Shown here one piece after another: positions 17,501 to 25,221 of a stretch of 64,000 nucleotides of DNA. This stretch comes from Rhizobium sp. CIAT894 (GTDB taxonomy: Bacteria; Pseudomonadota; Alphaproteobacteria; Rhizobiales; Rhizobiaceae). Position numbers and translations under genes: made by a program. Where the stretch lies: positions 1 through 64,000 of the forward strand of contig NZ_CP020948.1 in the NCBI RefSeq assembly GCF_000172795.2, given 5' to 3'. The notes below the pieces were generated by a model. The model was not told where the DNA came from. It did no database searches and was given only the letters and a program-made list of their open reading frames with translations. The stretch's first letter is position 1; every line of letters begins with the position of its first letter.

Positions 17501-17554
17501 CTTACGTTTTCGCCCGGCCGGGCGCGGTAAAGGCGGCGATCGTCGCCTCGTCAT
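17501..17554 (-). pseudogene. 3' remnant of a LysR gene (copy of 24207-24260)
   Basis: This 54-bp stretch matches 24207-24260 at 51 of 54 positions. On the minus strand it reads EATIAAFTAPGRAKT and stop, the last 15 residues of the intact LysR gene at 24208-25137 (KATIAAFIAPGRAKT). Nothing upstream of it matches LysR, so only the gene end is present. With the GNAT remnant next to it, it marks the left edge of an inserted block. Confidence 0.75.
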
Positions 17555-17586
17555 ATTTTTAGCGCAGTAAGTCGATAATTTCGCAT

Positions 17587-18264
17587 TCAAATATCTCCCG
17601 GCGATCGAGACAATATCCTCTCGCGCGCGACGCGCGATGCAACAAGACGCTGCTTGGTATCCTCCAACACTTTCGGTGATGCTTCCTTTGGTGTGCCGGA
17701 AGAAAATGGCGGTGCAGGAGCATATTCCAGTGCGAGCTGGATTATTTCGGCTTCTGTTCGTCCGAAAAGCGCAGCAATCACGGACAATCCGAAATCGATG
17801 CCCGAGGTTACACCGCCTGCGGTGATCAGATTGCCATCCTGAACGACACGATCCTCGACAGGCGTGGCGCCAAAGCGAGGCAGGAAATCGAGCGCATTCC
17901 AGTGGGTCGTCGCGCGTTTGCCCTTGAGCAACCCCGCCGCTCCCAGCACCAGCGCACCAGTGCAGACGGATGTGACGTAGCGCGCCTTCGCCGCGCGCTG
18001 CCGAACAAAAGCGAGCACCATTTCGTCGAGCAACAGCGCGTTTATACCGCTTCCGCCCGGAATGCAGAGAACGTCGAGCGGCGGGCATTCGGCAAAGGTC
18101 GTGGTCGGCGTCAAAGACAGCCGGGTAGAGGCCAGAACGGGCTGCAAATCCTTCCAGATCAGATGAACCTCTGTTCCTTCAGCCGAGGCGAAGACCTCGT
18201 AAGGGCCTGTGAGATCGAGTTGTTGGACATCGGGGAAGACGAGGATTCCGCAAGAAAGCCGCAT
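17587..18264 (-). CDS. inhA: Isocyanide hydratase, DJ-1/PfpI superfamily
   Basis: A 225-residue DJ-1/PfpI protein closely resembling Pseudomonas isocyanide hydratase (EC 4.2.1.103), which hydrates R-NC to an N-substituted formamide. Shared segments include PDVQQLDLTGP with D17, CPPLDVLCIPGGSG, ARYVTSVCTGALVLGAAGLL with the nucleophile C101 and T102, GKRATTHW, GGVTSGIDF and LEYAPAPPF. C101 sits at the same residue number as in the Pseudomonas enzyme. The ATG at 18264 has AGGAG upstream. It is divergent from a DJ-1/AraC regulator (73 bp). It may detoxify microbial isonitriles; the true substrate is untested. Confidence 0.85.
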   Translation of the reverse strand: MRLSCGILVFPDVQQLDLTGPYEVFASAEGTEVHLIWKDLQPVLASTRLSLTPTTTFAECPPLDVLCIPGGSGINALLLDEMVLAFVRQRAAKARYVTSVCTGALVLGAAGLLKGKRATTHWNALDFLPRFGATPVEDRVVQDGNLITAGGVTSGIDFGLSVIAALFGRTEAEIIQLALEYAPAPPFSSGTPKEASPKVLEDTKQRLVASRVARERILSRSPGDI

Positions 18265-18306
18265 GGGGGAACTCCTGATTGACTTTCCCAATCTAGTGGA
18301 ACTATG

Positions 18307-18324
18307 ATTGGCGTGTTTGCCAAT
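18307..18324. promoter_or_regulatory. Dyad in the inhA / regulator spacer
   Basis: ATTGGC (18307-18312) and GCCAAT (18319-18324) form a perfect 6-bp inverted repeat around a 6-bp centre, between the two divergent genes. It is a candidate operator for the AraC-type regulator. Confidence 0.4.
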
Positions 18325-18337
18325 AATCCCTCGGTTC

Positions 18338-19303
18338 ATGCCAAATAACCCTCGCCGTATCGAAATCCTGACCTTCCCTGACAGCCAGCTTCTTGATGTG
18401 GCCGGCCCCTTGCAGGTCTTTGCAACGGCCAACGATCTGGCTACGCTCGGTGGCAAAGCGCGACCCTATGAGGCTGTCGTGGTGGCGCAATGCGCTCAGG
18501 TGAGAACGTCGTCGGGTCTCGCCCTGGGAGCCTCCCCGCTGCCGTCGCCAGATGCGCCGTTGGACACGCTCGTCGTGGCGGGAGGCTGGGGCGTCAATGC
18601 GGCTTGTGAAAACCGCGATCTGGTAGAATGGGTGGCATGCCGCTCAAAGGCGGCTCGGCGCACCGCTTCCGTCTGCAGCGGTGCATTTCTGCTCGCTACA
18701 GCAGGATTGCTCGACGGACGGCGTGTCGTCACGCATTGGCAGCGTTGTGCTGAATTCAGAAAACACTTTCCGTTGGTGCACCTCGATCCCGACCCCATTT
18801 TTATCCGTGATGGCGACATGTGGACATCGGCCGGCGTGACAGCGGGAATCGACCTTGCCTTGGCGCTCATCGAGATCGACCTAGGCCGGAAGGCGGCGCT
18901 CGCTGTTGGAAGGCAGTTGGTAGTTTTTCTGAAGCGGCCAGGCGGCCAGTCGCAATTCAGCACGACCCTCTCACTGCAGGAAAATAACGGGCGTTTCGAC
19001 CAACTGCATGTATGGATCATGGAAAACCTAAGCGGCCCATTGCCGTTGGCGGCTCTTGCCGAGCAGGTCAATATGAGCTCGCGCAGCTTTTCGCGGCATT
19101 ATCGGCAGGTAACAGGGGTGACGCCAGCCCGTGCGATCGAAGACATACGGATCGAAACCGCCCGACGCCTGCTGGATGAAGGCCTGTCTGTTGCCAGGGT
19201 CTTCAAGCGTTGTGGTTTCGGATCGGAGGAAACCATGAGGAGAGCCTTCTTGCGCCACTTCGGCACTAGTCCGCAAGCCTACCGTGAGCGTTTTGCGGGC
19301 TAG
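18338..19303 (+). CDS. GlxA-family AraC regulator with DJ-1-like sensor domain
   Basis: A 321-residue transcription factor. Residues 1-190 form a DJ-1/PfpI fold (SQLLDVAGPLQVFA with D20, VVAGGWGVNA, RTASVCSGAFLLATAGLLDG with C113, RRVVTHW). Residues about 215-321 form an AraC DNA-binding pair of helix-turn-helices (LPLAALAEQVNMSSRSFSRHY and ARVFKRCGFGSEETMRRAFL). The sensor keeps the nucleophile-elbow Cys and the following Ser found in active relatives. It is divergent from isocyanide hydratase, so it probably controls that gene. The ATG at 18338 is chosen over one 10 codons upstream that lies in the dyad. Confidence 0.87.
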   Translation: MPNNPRRIEILTFPDSQLLDVAGPLQVFATANDLATLGGKARPYEAVVVAQCAQVRTSSGLALGASPLPSPDAPLDTLVVAGGWGVNAACENRDLVEWVACRSKAARRTASVCSGAFLLATAGLLDGRRVVTHWQRCAEFRKHFPLVHLDPDPIFIRDGDMWTSAGVTAGIDLALALIEIDLGRKAALAVGRQLVVFLKRPGGQSQFSTTLSLQENNGRFDQLHVWIMENLSGPLPLAALAEQVNMSSRSFSRHYRQVTGVTPARAIEDIRIETARRLLDEGLSVARVFKRCGFGSEETMRRAFLRHFGTSPQAYRERFAG

Positions 19304-19490
19304 ACGAATGTCCAGTCGTTTGCGTATCGCTTTGTTCCCGTCGATAGAGGCCTCCTTCACAACAAACCCCGGTTTGATGTGACGCTGCGAAGCTATCGTA
19401 AAGATTCCGGAGAAACCGTCAAATTTCATAAATACTCGTGCAGAAACCTATACTCGGCCCCCATTTCGGGCCGGTGTCCGGCCCAATCGC

Positions 19491-20363
19491 CTACCCGGCG
19501 ACGACAGCAGGCTTTCGATCCGACGCGAGGTACCAGAAGACGGCGGCCAGAACGACCGCGCCTCCAACAAGGACCGGCAGCGAAATCTGTTCACCATAGA
19601 AGAGCCAGACCCACACCGGCCCAAGCACGACGTCGAGCATGGAGAGCAATCCCGCCTCTCCGGAACCGATACGACGAGACCCGAGGAGCAGAAGGATATA
19701 ACCTATGCCCGTCGTGAAAACCCCGTAGAGCGCGCAGGCAAGAAGCTGCTGCGGGGCGGGGATCCCGAAGTGCATCAGCGGCAACGAGATGCACAGGCAC
19801 GCAAGAGCCGCAAAGGCTGTCATCATCGTCGTGTCCATGTCGGGAAAGCGCCTCGCGATAACGATTTGGGTGGCACACCCTGCCGTCAGAGCAAAGGCAC
19901 ACAGGATACCGAGCGCATCCCGAGCCGACACGGCCGCGCCGACCGAGATGGCCGTGCCGACGAACGCCGCAAAGCCGGCGGTGACGAAACGATAGCTTAC
20001 ACGGTCCCGGAGCCAGAAGAAGGCGATGCCTGTCGCAACGAAAGGCAAGGTGGCGTAGACCGTCATCACATTGGCGACCGTCGTCCACTGAAGGGATGCT
20101 ATATAGGTGATAGCAGCGAACGCGGAGACAGCGGAGGCGGCGACACCCGGCAACCCGAAGCCACCGAACTGCGACCGCCTGCCCACCCCTCCCCGGACCA
20201 CCAGGAAAGCTCCAAGCGTCACGAAGGAGAAGGCCGACCGCCAAGCGACTATCGACCAGACATCCATGTCGGCCATGCGCACGAACAAACCTGCGGTACT
20301 CCACAAGAGCGCCGACGCGATGACCATATATATCCCTGTACGCCGTTCCTGTGATAAACTCAT
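19491..20363 (-). CDS. EamA/DMT family permease
   Basis: A 290-residue inner-membrane transporter with ten hydrophobic helices in two EamA repeats (ASALLWSTAGLFVR..WRSAFSFVTLGAFL and ALTAGCATQIVIAR..GSGEAGLLSMLDVVLGPVWVW). The family exports amino acids, nucleobases or other small metabolites. It is divergent from a TetR gene across 58 bp that contains a TAGAC..GTCTA palindrome, so it is probably repressed by that TetR. Substrate unknown. Confidence 0.85.
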   Translation of the reverse strand: MSLSQERRTGIYMVIASALLWSTAGLFVRMADMDVWSIVAWRSAFSFVTLGAFLVVRGGVGRRSQFGGFGLPGVAASAVSAFAAITYIASLQWTTVANVMTVYATLPFVATGIAFFWLRDRVSYRFVTAGFAAFVGTAISVGAAVSARDALGILCAFALTAGCATQIVIARRFPDMDTTMMTAFAALACLCISLPLMHFGIPAPQQLLACALYGVFTTGIGYILLLLGSRRIGSGEAGLLSMLDVVLGPVWVWLFYGEQISLPVLVGGAVVLAAVFWYLASDRKPAVVAG

Positions 20364-20403
20364 GGTGAATGCTCCACGCAGGTATCGTGTATTTTCAACC
20401 TCG

Positions 20404-20418
20404 TAGACGATCGGTCTA
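20404..20418. promoter_or_regulatory. TetR-type palindromic operator
   Basis: TAGACGATCGGTCTA has arms TAGAC and GTCTA around GATCG. It closely resembles the TAGACC..GGTCTA operators of NemR/AcuR-like TetR proteins and ends 3 bp before the TetR start codon. It can serve both divergent promoters. Confidence 0.6.
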
Positions 20419-20421
20419 GTT

Positions 20422-21027
20422 ATGGATATTCAATCCGCGACGCGTACGCGTCTCATTTCCGAAGGCTTGCGACAGTTGCTCGCGCATGGATACGAAGGCG
20501 TCGGGATCGGACCGATCTTGAAGGCTGTCGATGTCCCGAAGGGATCGTTCTACTACTTCTTCCGGAGCAAAGACGATTTCGTGGTCGCGATCATCGAGGC
20601 ATATGAGGCCAAGTACAGCAGGATCAGGAAGGCGCTGTTCTCGGACACGTCGCGCCGCCCGCTGGCCCGTCTTGACGCTTATTTTGAAATGCTCGAACAG
20701 GAGTTGGTAAAAGAAGCACCCTATGCAGGGTGCCTCTATGGGGTGCTCGCTCAAACGGCGGCAGGACGCAGCGCCTTCGTATTTGATGCGCTGGCCACCT
20801 CATTCGATCGCTGGGAACGGAGCATCGTAGAACTACTGTCCATTGCCCAACAGGAAGGCGACCTCGCGAAGGGGGAGGACATAGCCGATCTCGCCGCATG
20901 CATCGTCGAGGCCTACGAAGGAGCGCTTATCCGAGTGAAGGCGACGGACGACATGTCAGCGTTTACCCGCTTCCGGAACAAAGGCCTCAAGAGGCTAACC
21001 CTGCGGGCGGCGTCGAGTGCCTGCTAG
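20422..21027 (+). CDS. TetR family regulator (NemR/AcuR-like)
   Basis: A 201-residue TetR protein. The HTH is at residues 8-52 (TRLISEGLRQLLAHGYEGVGIGPILKAVDVPKGSFYYFFRSKDDF). The C-terminal domain has APYAGCLYGVLAQT, where the Cys is typical of this subgroup and can be a redox or electrophile sensor in NemR. It is divergent from the EamA permease and the palindromic operator lies over its own start, so it is probably autoregulated. The signal is not known. Confidence 0.87.
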   Translation: MDIQSATRTRLISEGLRQLLAHGYEGVGIGPILKAVDVPKGSFYYFFRSKDDFVVAIIEAYEAKYSRIRKALFSDTSRRPLARLDAYFEMLEQELVKEAPYAGCLYGVLAQTAAGRSAFVFDALATSFDRWERSIVELLSIAQQEGDLAKGEDIADLAACIVEAYEGALIRVKATDDMSAFTRFRNKGLKRLTLRAASSAC

Positions 21028-21415
21028 CGCGCTTCCTTCCCCAACCAGTCTCGGCTCCCGGATTCAGACCAGGATATACCACCCCATCCCCGGCGATCAG
21101 CAGGTGGGCGGGCAGGGGCATTGATAAGCTGTGTTCGCTGACGGACGAACAGGCCCTGCGTCCGGAAAACCCCGAAGCAGGCCTGCCGGCGTTCAGTCTT
21201 CGGAACAACGAACCGCATCGACGGACGAGTGGCGGCTTCGAGATCAAACGAACTTCATGGCCGAGATTCCCGATCTCACCTACCCAGCAATGCGCGGTGG
21301 CACAGCGCAGAGAGCAGCGCGGCGAGGATGGTTTCGCGGGGGCCTTTTCTTGGGTTCAACCTGTTGGAAGACGATCACGCTGTGGGAGTGCGCCGGGATA
21401 AACCGTGAGCGGTCG
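21028..21415. other. 388-bp region without a recognised gene
   Basis: This lies between the TetR gene and the LysR gene (both end facing it). Open frames exist on both strands, but none resembles a known family or has a ribosome binding site. It may be debris from the assembly of the accessory block. Confidence 0.4.
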
Positions 21416-22327
21416 TCAGATGCCCTTGGCCTCAGTTGCGATCCACCCGATAAAGGCCTCAACCTCGCCCCTTTCGATTGCGCTGCGCGTCGTCACCGCG
21501 TCATAGCCGACGTCGGTGCGAAGGCTTTGCGGCACTGCACGGACAAGCAGCCCCACCGAAACAAGATCAGCAAGAACCGGTCCACTTCCAAGTACGACCC
21601 CCTGACCGGCGATCGCAGCCTGGACCGCCAGATTGTAATCGCTGAATCGCAAGCCGCTGGAAGGCTTGACGCCTGATGCTCCGATCTGCTCCAGCCATCG
21701 TGTCCAGTCCATCCAAGTCCGCGTGGCGGTCGCCCAGCCGAGGGCAGAGGTCTCCCAATGGATGAACCGGCAACGCGCAAGATCGGTGGGCCCGTCCAGC
21801 CCTTCCGCGATCTGAGGACTGCAGAACGCGCACAATTCCTCATCGAATAGCCGGTGGGTGACAACCGTGTCATCCGGCCTTGCTCCAAAGCGGATGGCGA
21901 TATCCGCATCGCCCCGAGCCAGATCGACCAGGTGGGCCGAGGAGTCGATCAGCACATCCACGTCGGGCTCGCGAAGGCGGAACCGCTCCAGCCGCGGCAC
22001 CAGCCAGGCGGTGGCAAAGGACGGCTCGACCGAAACGACAAGCCGCCGGCGCCCTCCCTCGGCGCGCATGCGCCGGACAGCCCCGACCAGATGATCGAAG
22101 CCGGTTGTCAGTTCGTCTCGGCCCGCCGCTCCGGCGGTCGTCAGCCGCAGCCCGCGCCCGGCGCGTTCGATCAGGGACAGACCGAGTGTCTCCTCCAGCT
22201 TGCGCACCAGCTGCTTCACGGCTGCTGGAGTGACGTGCAGCTCCACTGCCGCCCGAGCAAAACTCAGATGTCGGGCAGTCGCCTCGAAGGCGCGCAGGGC
22301 ATTCATTGACGGCAACCAATCAGACAT
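21416..22327 (-). CDS. LysR family regulator, GcvA-like
   Basis: A 303-residue LysR protein. The N-terminal winged helix is MNALRAFEATARHLSFARAAVELHVTPAAVKQLVRKLEETLG, followed by a two-lobed effector domain (VSVEPSFATAWLVPRL..DADIAIRFGARPDD..). WLPSMNALRAFEATARHLSF is the typical beginning of GcvA-type members. It is divergent from a broken GcvT-like gene, a common arrangement for this class, so its original target may be lost. The effector is unknown. Confidence 0.87.
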   Translation of the reverse strand: MSDWLPSMNALRAFEATARHLSFARAAVELHVTPAAVKQLVRKLEETLGLSLIERAGRGLRLTTAGAAGRDELTTGFDHLVGAVRRMRAEGGRRRLVVSVEPSFATAWLVPRLERFRLREPDVDVLIDSSAHLVDLARGDADIAIRFGARPDDTVVTHRLFDEELCAFCSPQIAEGLDGPTDLARCRFIHWETSALGWATATRTWMDWTRWLEQIGASGVKPSSGLRFSDYNLAVQAAIAGQGVVLGSGPVLADLVSVGLLVRAVPQSLRTDVGYDAVTTRSAIERGEVEAFIGWIATEAKGI

Positions 22328-22431
22328 GAAGTCAGATTATCTAACCTTTTTCGACGAATCAAATGCTTTGCATAAAGCCGGTAGATCCACAATCCTACAG
22401 GAAATCTTATGTCTGACCTGAAGGCATCCTG

Positions 22432-22599
22432 ATGAGTGACTCCGTCCGTTTTGATCCAAACGACACCGTTCGCGTTGGCGCACGCCGATTTGAACCGTCG
22501 CCCTTCCGACACCTGTGGGAGACACCCGAAACCCTCATGGGCGTCTATGCCGGACGGTTCTATGCCAAGCATATCGGCGAAAATGTCGAGTCCTGCTGA
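22432..22599 (+). pseudogene. 5' fragment of a GcvT-like aminomethyltransferase gene
   Basis: The frame begins MSDSVRFDPNDTVRVGARRF then EPSPFRHLWETPETLMGVYA and GRFYAKHIGE, which matches the N-terminus of GcvT/DmdA-like folate-dependent proteins of about 370 residues. It stops after 55 codons. Shifting frame just before the stop gives LLKRRGM, the next expected block, so a small indel near 22590 broke the frame. The rest of the gene is missing and the MFS gene begins at 22711. Confidence 0.7.
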
Positions 22600-22710
22600 A
22601 GCGACGCGGGATGGTCACCTCATTCTCGACGGTGTCGAAATCGTCGCGTCCGCCGACCTGTATCGCGGACGAAGTGTACCAACGTCCGTAAGATCCTCGA
22701 CGAGTTCCCA

Positions 22711-23889
22711 ATGACCTTTGTAGCCTCCGACCGCGCCGCCGCAACCCACATTTATCACCGCTCCCGCGGTCCCGAACAGTGGGGGACCCGAGCCATGTAC
22801 CTGGCGGTAGGCCTCGCGATGGCGGCCTGGGCGCCGCTCGTACCGTTCGCGAAGGCGCGAACTGCCATCAACGACGGAACCCTAGGCCTCGTCCTTCTCT
22901 GCCTCGGGCTCGGCTCCCTCGTCGTGATGCCGCTCACCGGACTTCTGGCGAACCGCTTCGGATGTCGGGCAGTACTCTTCGCATCCTCGCTCGCCGTCGC
23001 GCTCATCCTACCAATGCTAGCACTTTCGAACGACGCGGTGACGCTGGCGATCTCGCTGGCGATCTTCGGCGCGAGCCTCGGCACTCTCGACGTTGCGACC
23101 AATATCCAGGCGGTGATGGTCGAGAAGGACAGCGGCCGCAACATGATGTCAGGCTTCTACGGGATCTTCAGCCTTGGCGGTATCCTCGGGGCGGGCGGTG
23201 TCAGCCTTCTCATGCATTCGGGCTTCGAACCACTGCATGCGACCCTTGTCGTCAGCGGGGCTGTGGTTGTCCTCGCGCTCGCGTCGCGCCGGGTTCTCCT
23301 CTCTTACGGCAATCGTGAAGCGGAGGGCGCGCCGCTCTTCGTTGCGCCTAATGGGATCGTCATCGTTATCGGTCTCTTGTGCTTCATTTTGTTCCTCGCC
23401 GAAGGCGCAATCCTAGATTGGAGTGCGCTCTTCATGATCGAGGCACATGGCCTCGATCCCGCCGTCGCCGGCTTCGGATATGCGACTTTCGCAATCGCGA
23501 TGACCGTAGGCCGTTTGACTGGCGACGGGATCGTGAAGGCCTTTGGGGGTACCTGGATTCTCGTGGTCGGTAGTCTCGTCAGCGCTGCGGGGTTCGTCCT
23601 TGCCGTCTTCGCGCCGATGCGGCTCCTCGCCTTGGCCGGCTTCCTCCTTGTCGGCCTCGGCGCATCCAACATCGTGCCAGTCCTCTACACCGCTGCGGGA
23701 GCTCAGAGCCGCATGCCAGCAAGCCTTGCGATCGCAAGTGTCACGACCATTGGCTATACCGGCATTCTCATGGGCCCGGCCGCGATCGGCGGCGTTGCGC
23801 AGATCTCCAACCTCGGCACGGCGCTGCTCCTGATCGCTGCGGCACTCGCCTTCGTCGCGGTAGCCGGGCCTCGAACGTTGCGTCGGTGA
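22711..23889 (+). CDS. MFS transporter
   Basis: A 392-residue, 12-helix major facilitator. The family loop motif is present as GLLANRFGCRAVL (G-x-L-a-D/N-R-x-G). It resembles the YbjJ-like sugar/drug group (SGFYGIFSLGGILGAGGVSLLM; SNIVPVLYTAAGAQSRMPASLAIASVTTIGYTG). The start ATG at 22711 (MTFVASDRAAATH) has no strong Shine-Dalgarno, and the N-terminus is joined to debris of the broken GcvT-like gene, so the true start may differ. Substrate unknown. Confidence 0.82.
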   Translation: MTFVASDRAAATHIYHRSRGPEQWGTRAMYLAVGLAMAAWAPLVPFAKARTAINDGTLGLVLLCLGLGSLVVMPLTGLLANRFGCRAVLFASSLAVALILPMLALSNDAVTLAISLAIFGASLGTLDVATNIQAVMVEKDSGRNMMSGFYGIFSLGGILGAGGVSLLMHSGFEPLHATLVVSGAVVVLALASRRVLLSYGNREAEGAPLFVAPNGIVIVIGLLCFILFLAEGAILDWSALFMIEAHGLDPAVAGFGYATFAIAMTVGRLTGDGIVKAFGGTWILVVGSLVSAAGFVLAVFAPMRLLALAGFLLVGLGASNIVPVLYTAAGAQSRMPASLAIASVTTIGYTGILMGPAAIGGVAQISNLGTALLLIAAALAFVAVAGPRTLRR

Positions 23890-24059
23890 GCGCGCGGGTG
23901 TGAAACGCCAGCTTCATTCGTGAGGTGCTTGAAAACCGACGGTGCGATTTCCATCCCATTCGAGCCGGAAGAGCTTTAAAGGGAATGGCGAAGACGTAGT
24001 TACAAGCCCGATGCGGCGGCCCGGATCTTGTCTTTCATCAGAACCGGGCGCGAGGAGCG

Positions 24060-24199
24060 GCGTCCGGCTACATCTGGTCCGTCTATGTCGCCGACGCCTT
24101 CCGCCGGCGCGGCCTCGCATCGGCGCTGACCAGCACGGCTGTCGACTATCTTAAATCAATCGGCTGCACGGCTGCCGTTTCCGGCGGAGTAACGAAGGG
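24060..24199 (+). pseudogene. Decayed GNAT acetyltransferase (copy 2)
   Basis: 24069-24178 reads GYIWSVYVADAFRRRGLASA, then DYLKSIGCTAAV, the same GNAT segment as at 17264-17370. It then jumps straight to the sequence TTTCCGGCGGAGTAACGAAGGG (24178-24199), which in copy 1 lies after the end of the gene. About 75 bp of C-terminal coding sequence are missing, and no GNAT N-terminus precedes it. It is a remnant that ends against the LysR gene. Confidence 0.7.
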
Positions 24200-24207
24200 T
24201 TTTCTGC

Positions 24208-25137
24208 TTACGTTTTCGCCCGGCCGGGTGCGATAAAGGCGGCGATCGTCGCCTTGTCATGGCCGGCCTCGTGCAGGAAGCGGCTGGCAAATTCGATGGC
24301 AGGACTTCTGAGCGCGTCGTCCGGCCGGATCAGGTGAAAGGCCACGTGATAGTCGAGCGTCCGCTCAGACACGGCGACGACGCGCCCGGCGGCCAGTGCG
24401 GCATCCGAGAGCGGTGGGCGGGCAAGCGCAATGCCGAGCCCTTGCGCACAGGCATCGATCACCAGATTGTAGTCCTCGAAGCGGCGATCGTGGCCGCGCG
24501 GCGTGTAGTCGACGCCTTCACGGGCAAGCCAGCGGCGCCAGCCTTCGATATTGGAATCGTGCAGGATCGGCAGGTCGAGCAGTGAAAGAGCGTCGGAGCG
24601 CTGGCCGAGCCGGTCTGCCAGCGCCGGGGCGGCGATCGGAAAGGATTTCTCCTGCCACAGCGGCAGGGCGCGCACGCCGGCCCACGGCCCTTTGCCGCAG
24701 CGGATGGCAAGATCGGTACCTTCGCCGAAATCTGCCAGCCGGTGTTCGAGCGTCAGTTCGACATGCAACTCGTTTCCTTCGAGCTTCGGCAGACGCTGAA
24801 ACAGCCATAACGAGGCGACGGAGGGCGTCACCGACAGGCGCACCACCGCCTTGTTGCGGCGAGGCAGCCAGCGCTCGCCGCTATTGCCGAGCAGCGAAAG
24901 CGCTTCCTCCGCCCGTGCGAAAAACCGCATGCCCTCCGGCGTCAGGCGCACGCCTCTGGCTTCGCGGGCAAACAGGCGCACCCCCATCCAGCGCTCGAGC
25001 CGCGAGACCTGACGCGACACCGCGCCATGGGTAATGCCGCTTTCCTCGGCCGCAGCGGAAAACGAGCCGAGCCGGGCGGCGCGAGCAAAGGTCTCGAGAG
25101 TATCGAGTGGCGGCAGAACCGGCGAGCTGTGAACCAT
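24208..25137 (-). CDS. LysR family regulator
   Basis: A 309-residue LysR protein. The winged helix is LDTLETFARAARLGSFSAAAEESGITHGAVSRQVSRLERWMG, and the effector-binding domain contains RFEDYNLVIDACAQGLGIALARPP. I chose ATG 25137; a GTG two codons earlier is also in frame. It is divergent from an EamA permease across an 84-bp spacer holding a CGATGC-N11-GCATCG dyad, so it most likely controls that exporter. Its last 54 bp are duplicated at 17501-17554. Confidence 0.88.
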   Translation of the reverse strand: MVHSSPVLPPLDTLETFARAARLGSFSAAAEESGITHGAVSRQVSRLERWMGVRLFAREARGVRLTPEGMRFFARAEEALSLLGNSGERWLPRRNKAVVRLSVTPSVASLWLFQRLPKLEGNELHVELTLEHRLADFGEGTDLAIRCGKGPWAGVRALPLWQEKSFPIAAPALADRLGQRSDALSLLDLPILHDSNIEGWRRWLAREGVDYTPRGHDRRFEDYNLVIDACAQGLGIALARPPLSDAALAAGRVVAVSERTLDYHVAFHLIRPDDALRSPAIEFASRFLHEAGHDKATIAAFIAPGRAKT

Positions 25138-25159
25138 AGGCACATTTGATCATCGATTG

Positions 25160-25182
25160 CGATGCTTTTCAAGCACGCATCG
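25160..25182. promoter_or_regulatory. LysR-type dyad between divergent genes
   Basis: CGATGC (25160-25165) and GCATCG (25177-25182) form a perfect inverted repeat with an 11-bp centre, the size expected for a LysR recognition site in a divergent promoter. Confidence 0.5.
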
Positions 25183-25221
25183 TCGGCTTAATCCTTGGTC
25201 AAAGCACAAATGGAGGTGACA

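Noticed and set aside
20987..21415. Open frames in the gap between TetR and LysR genes
   Set aside because: None resembles a known protein, they overlap each other on both strands, and none has a start site.
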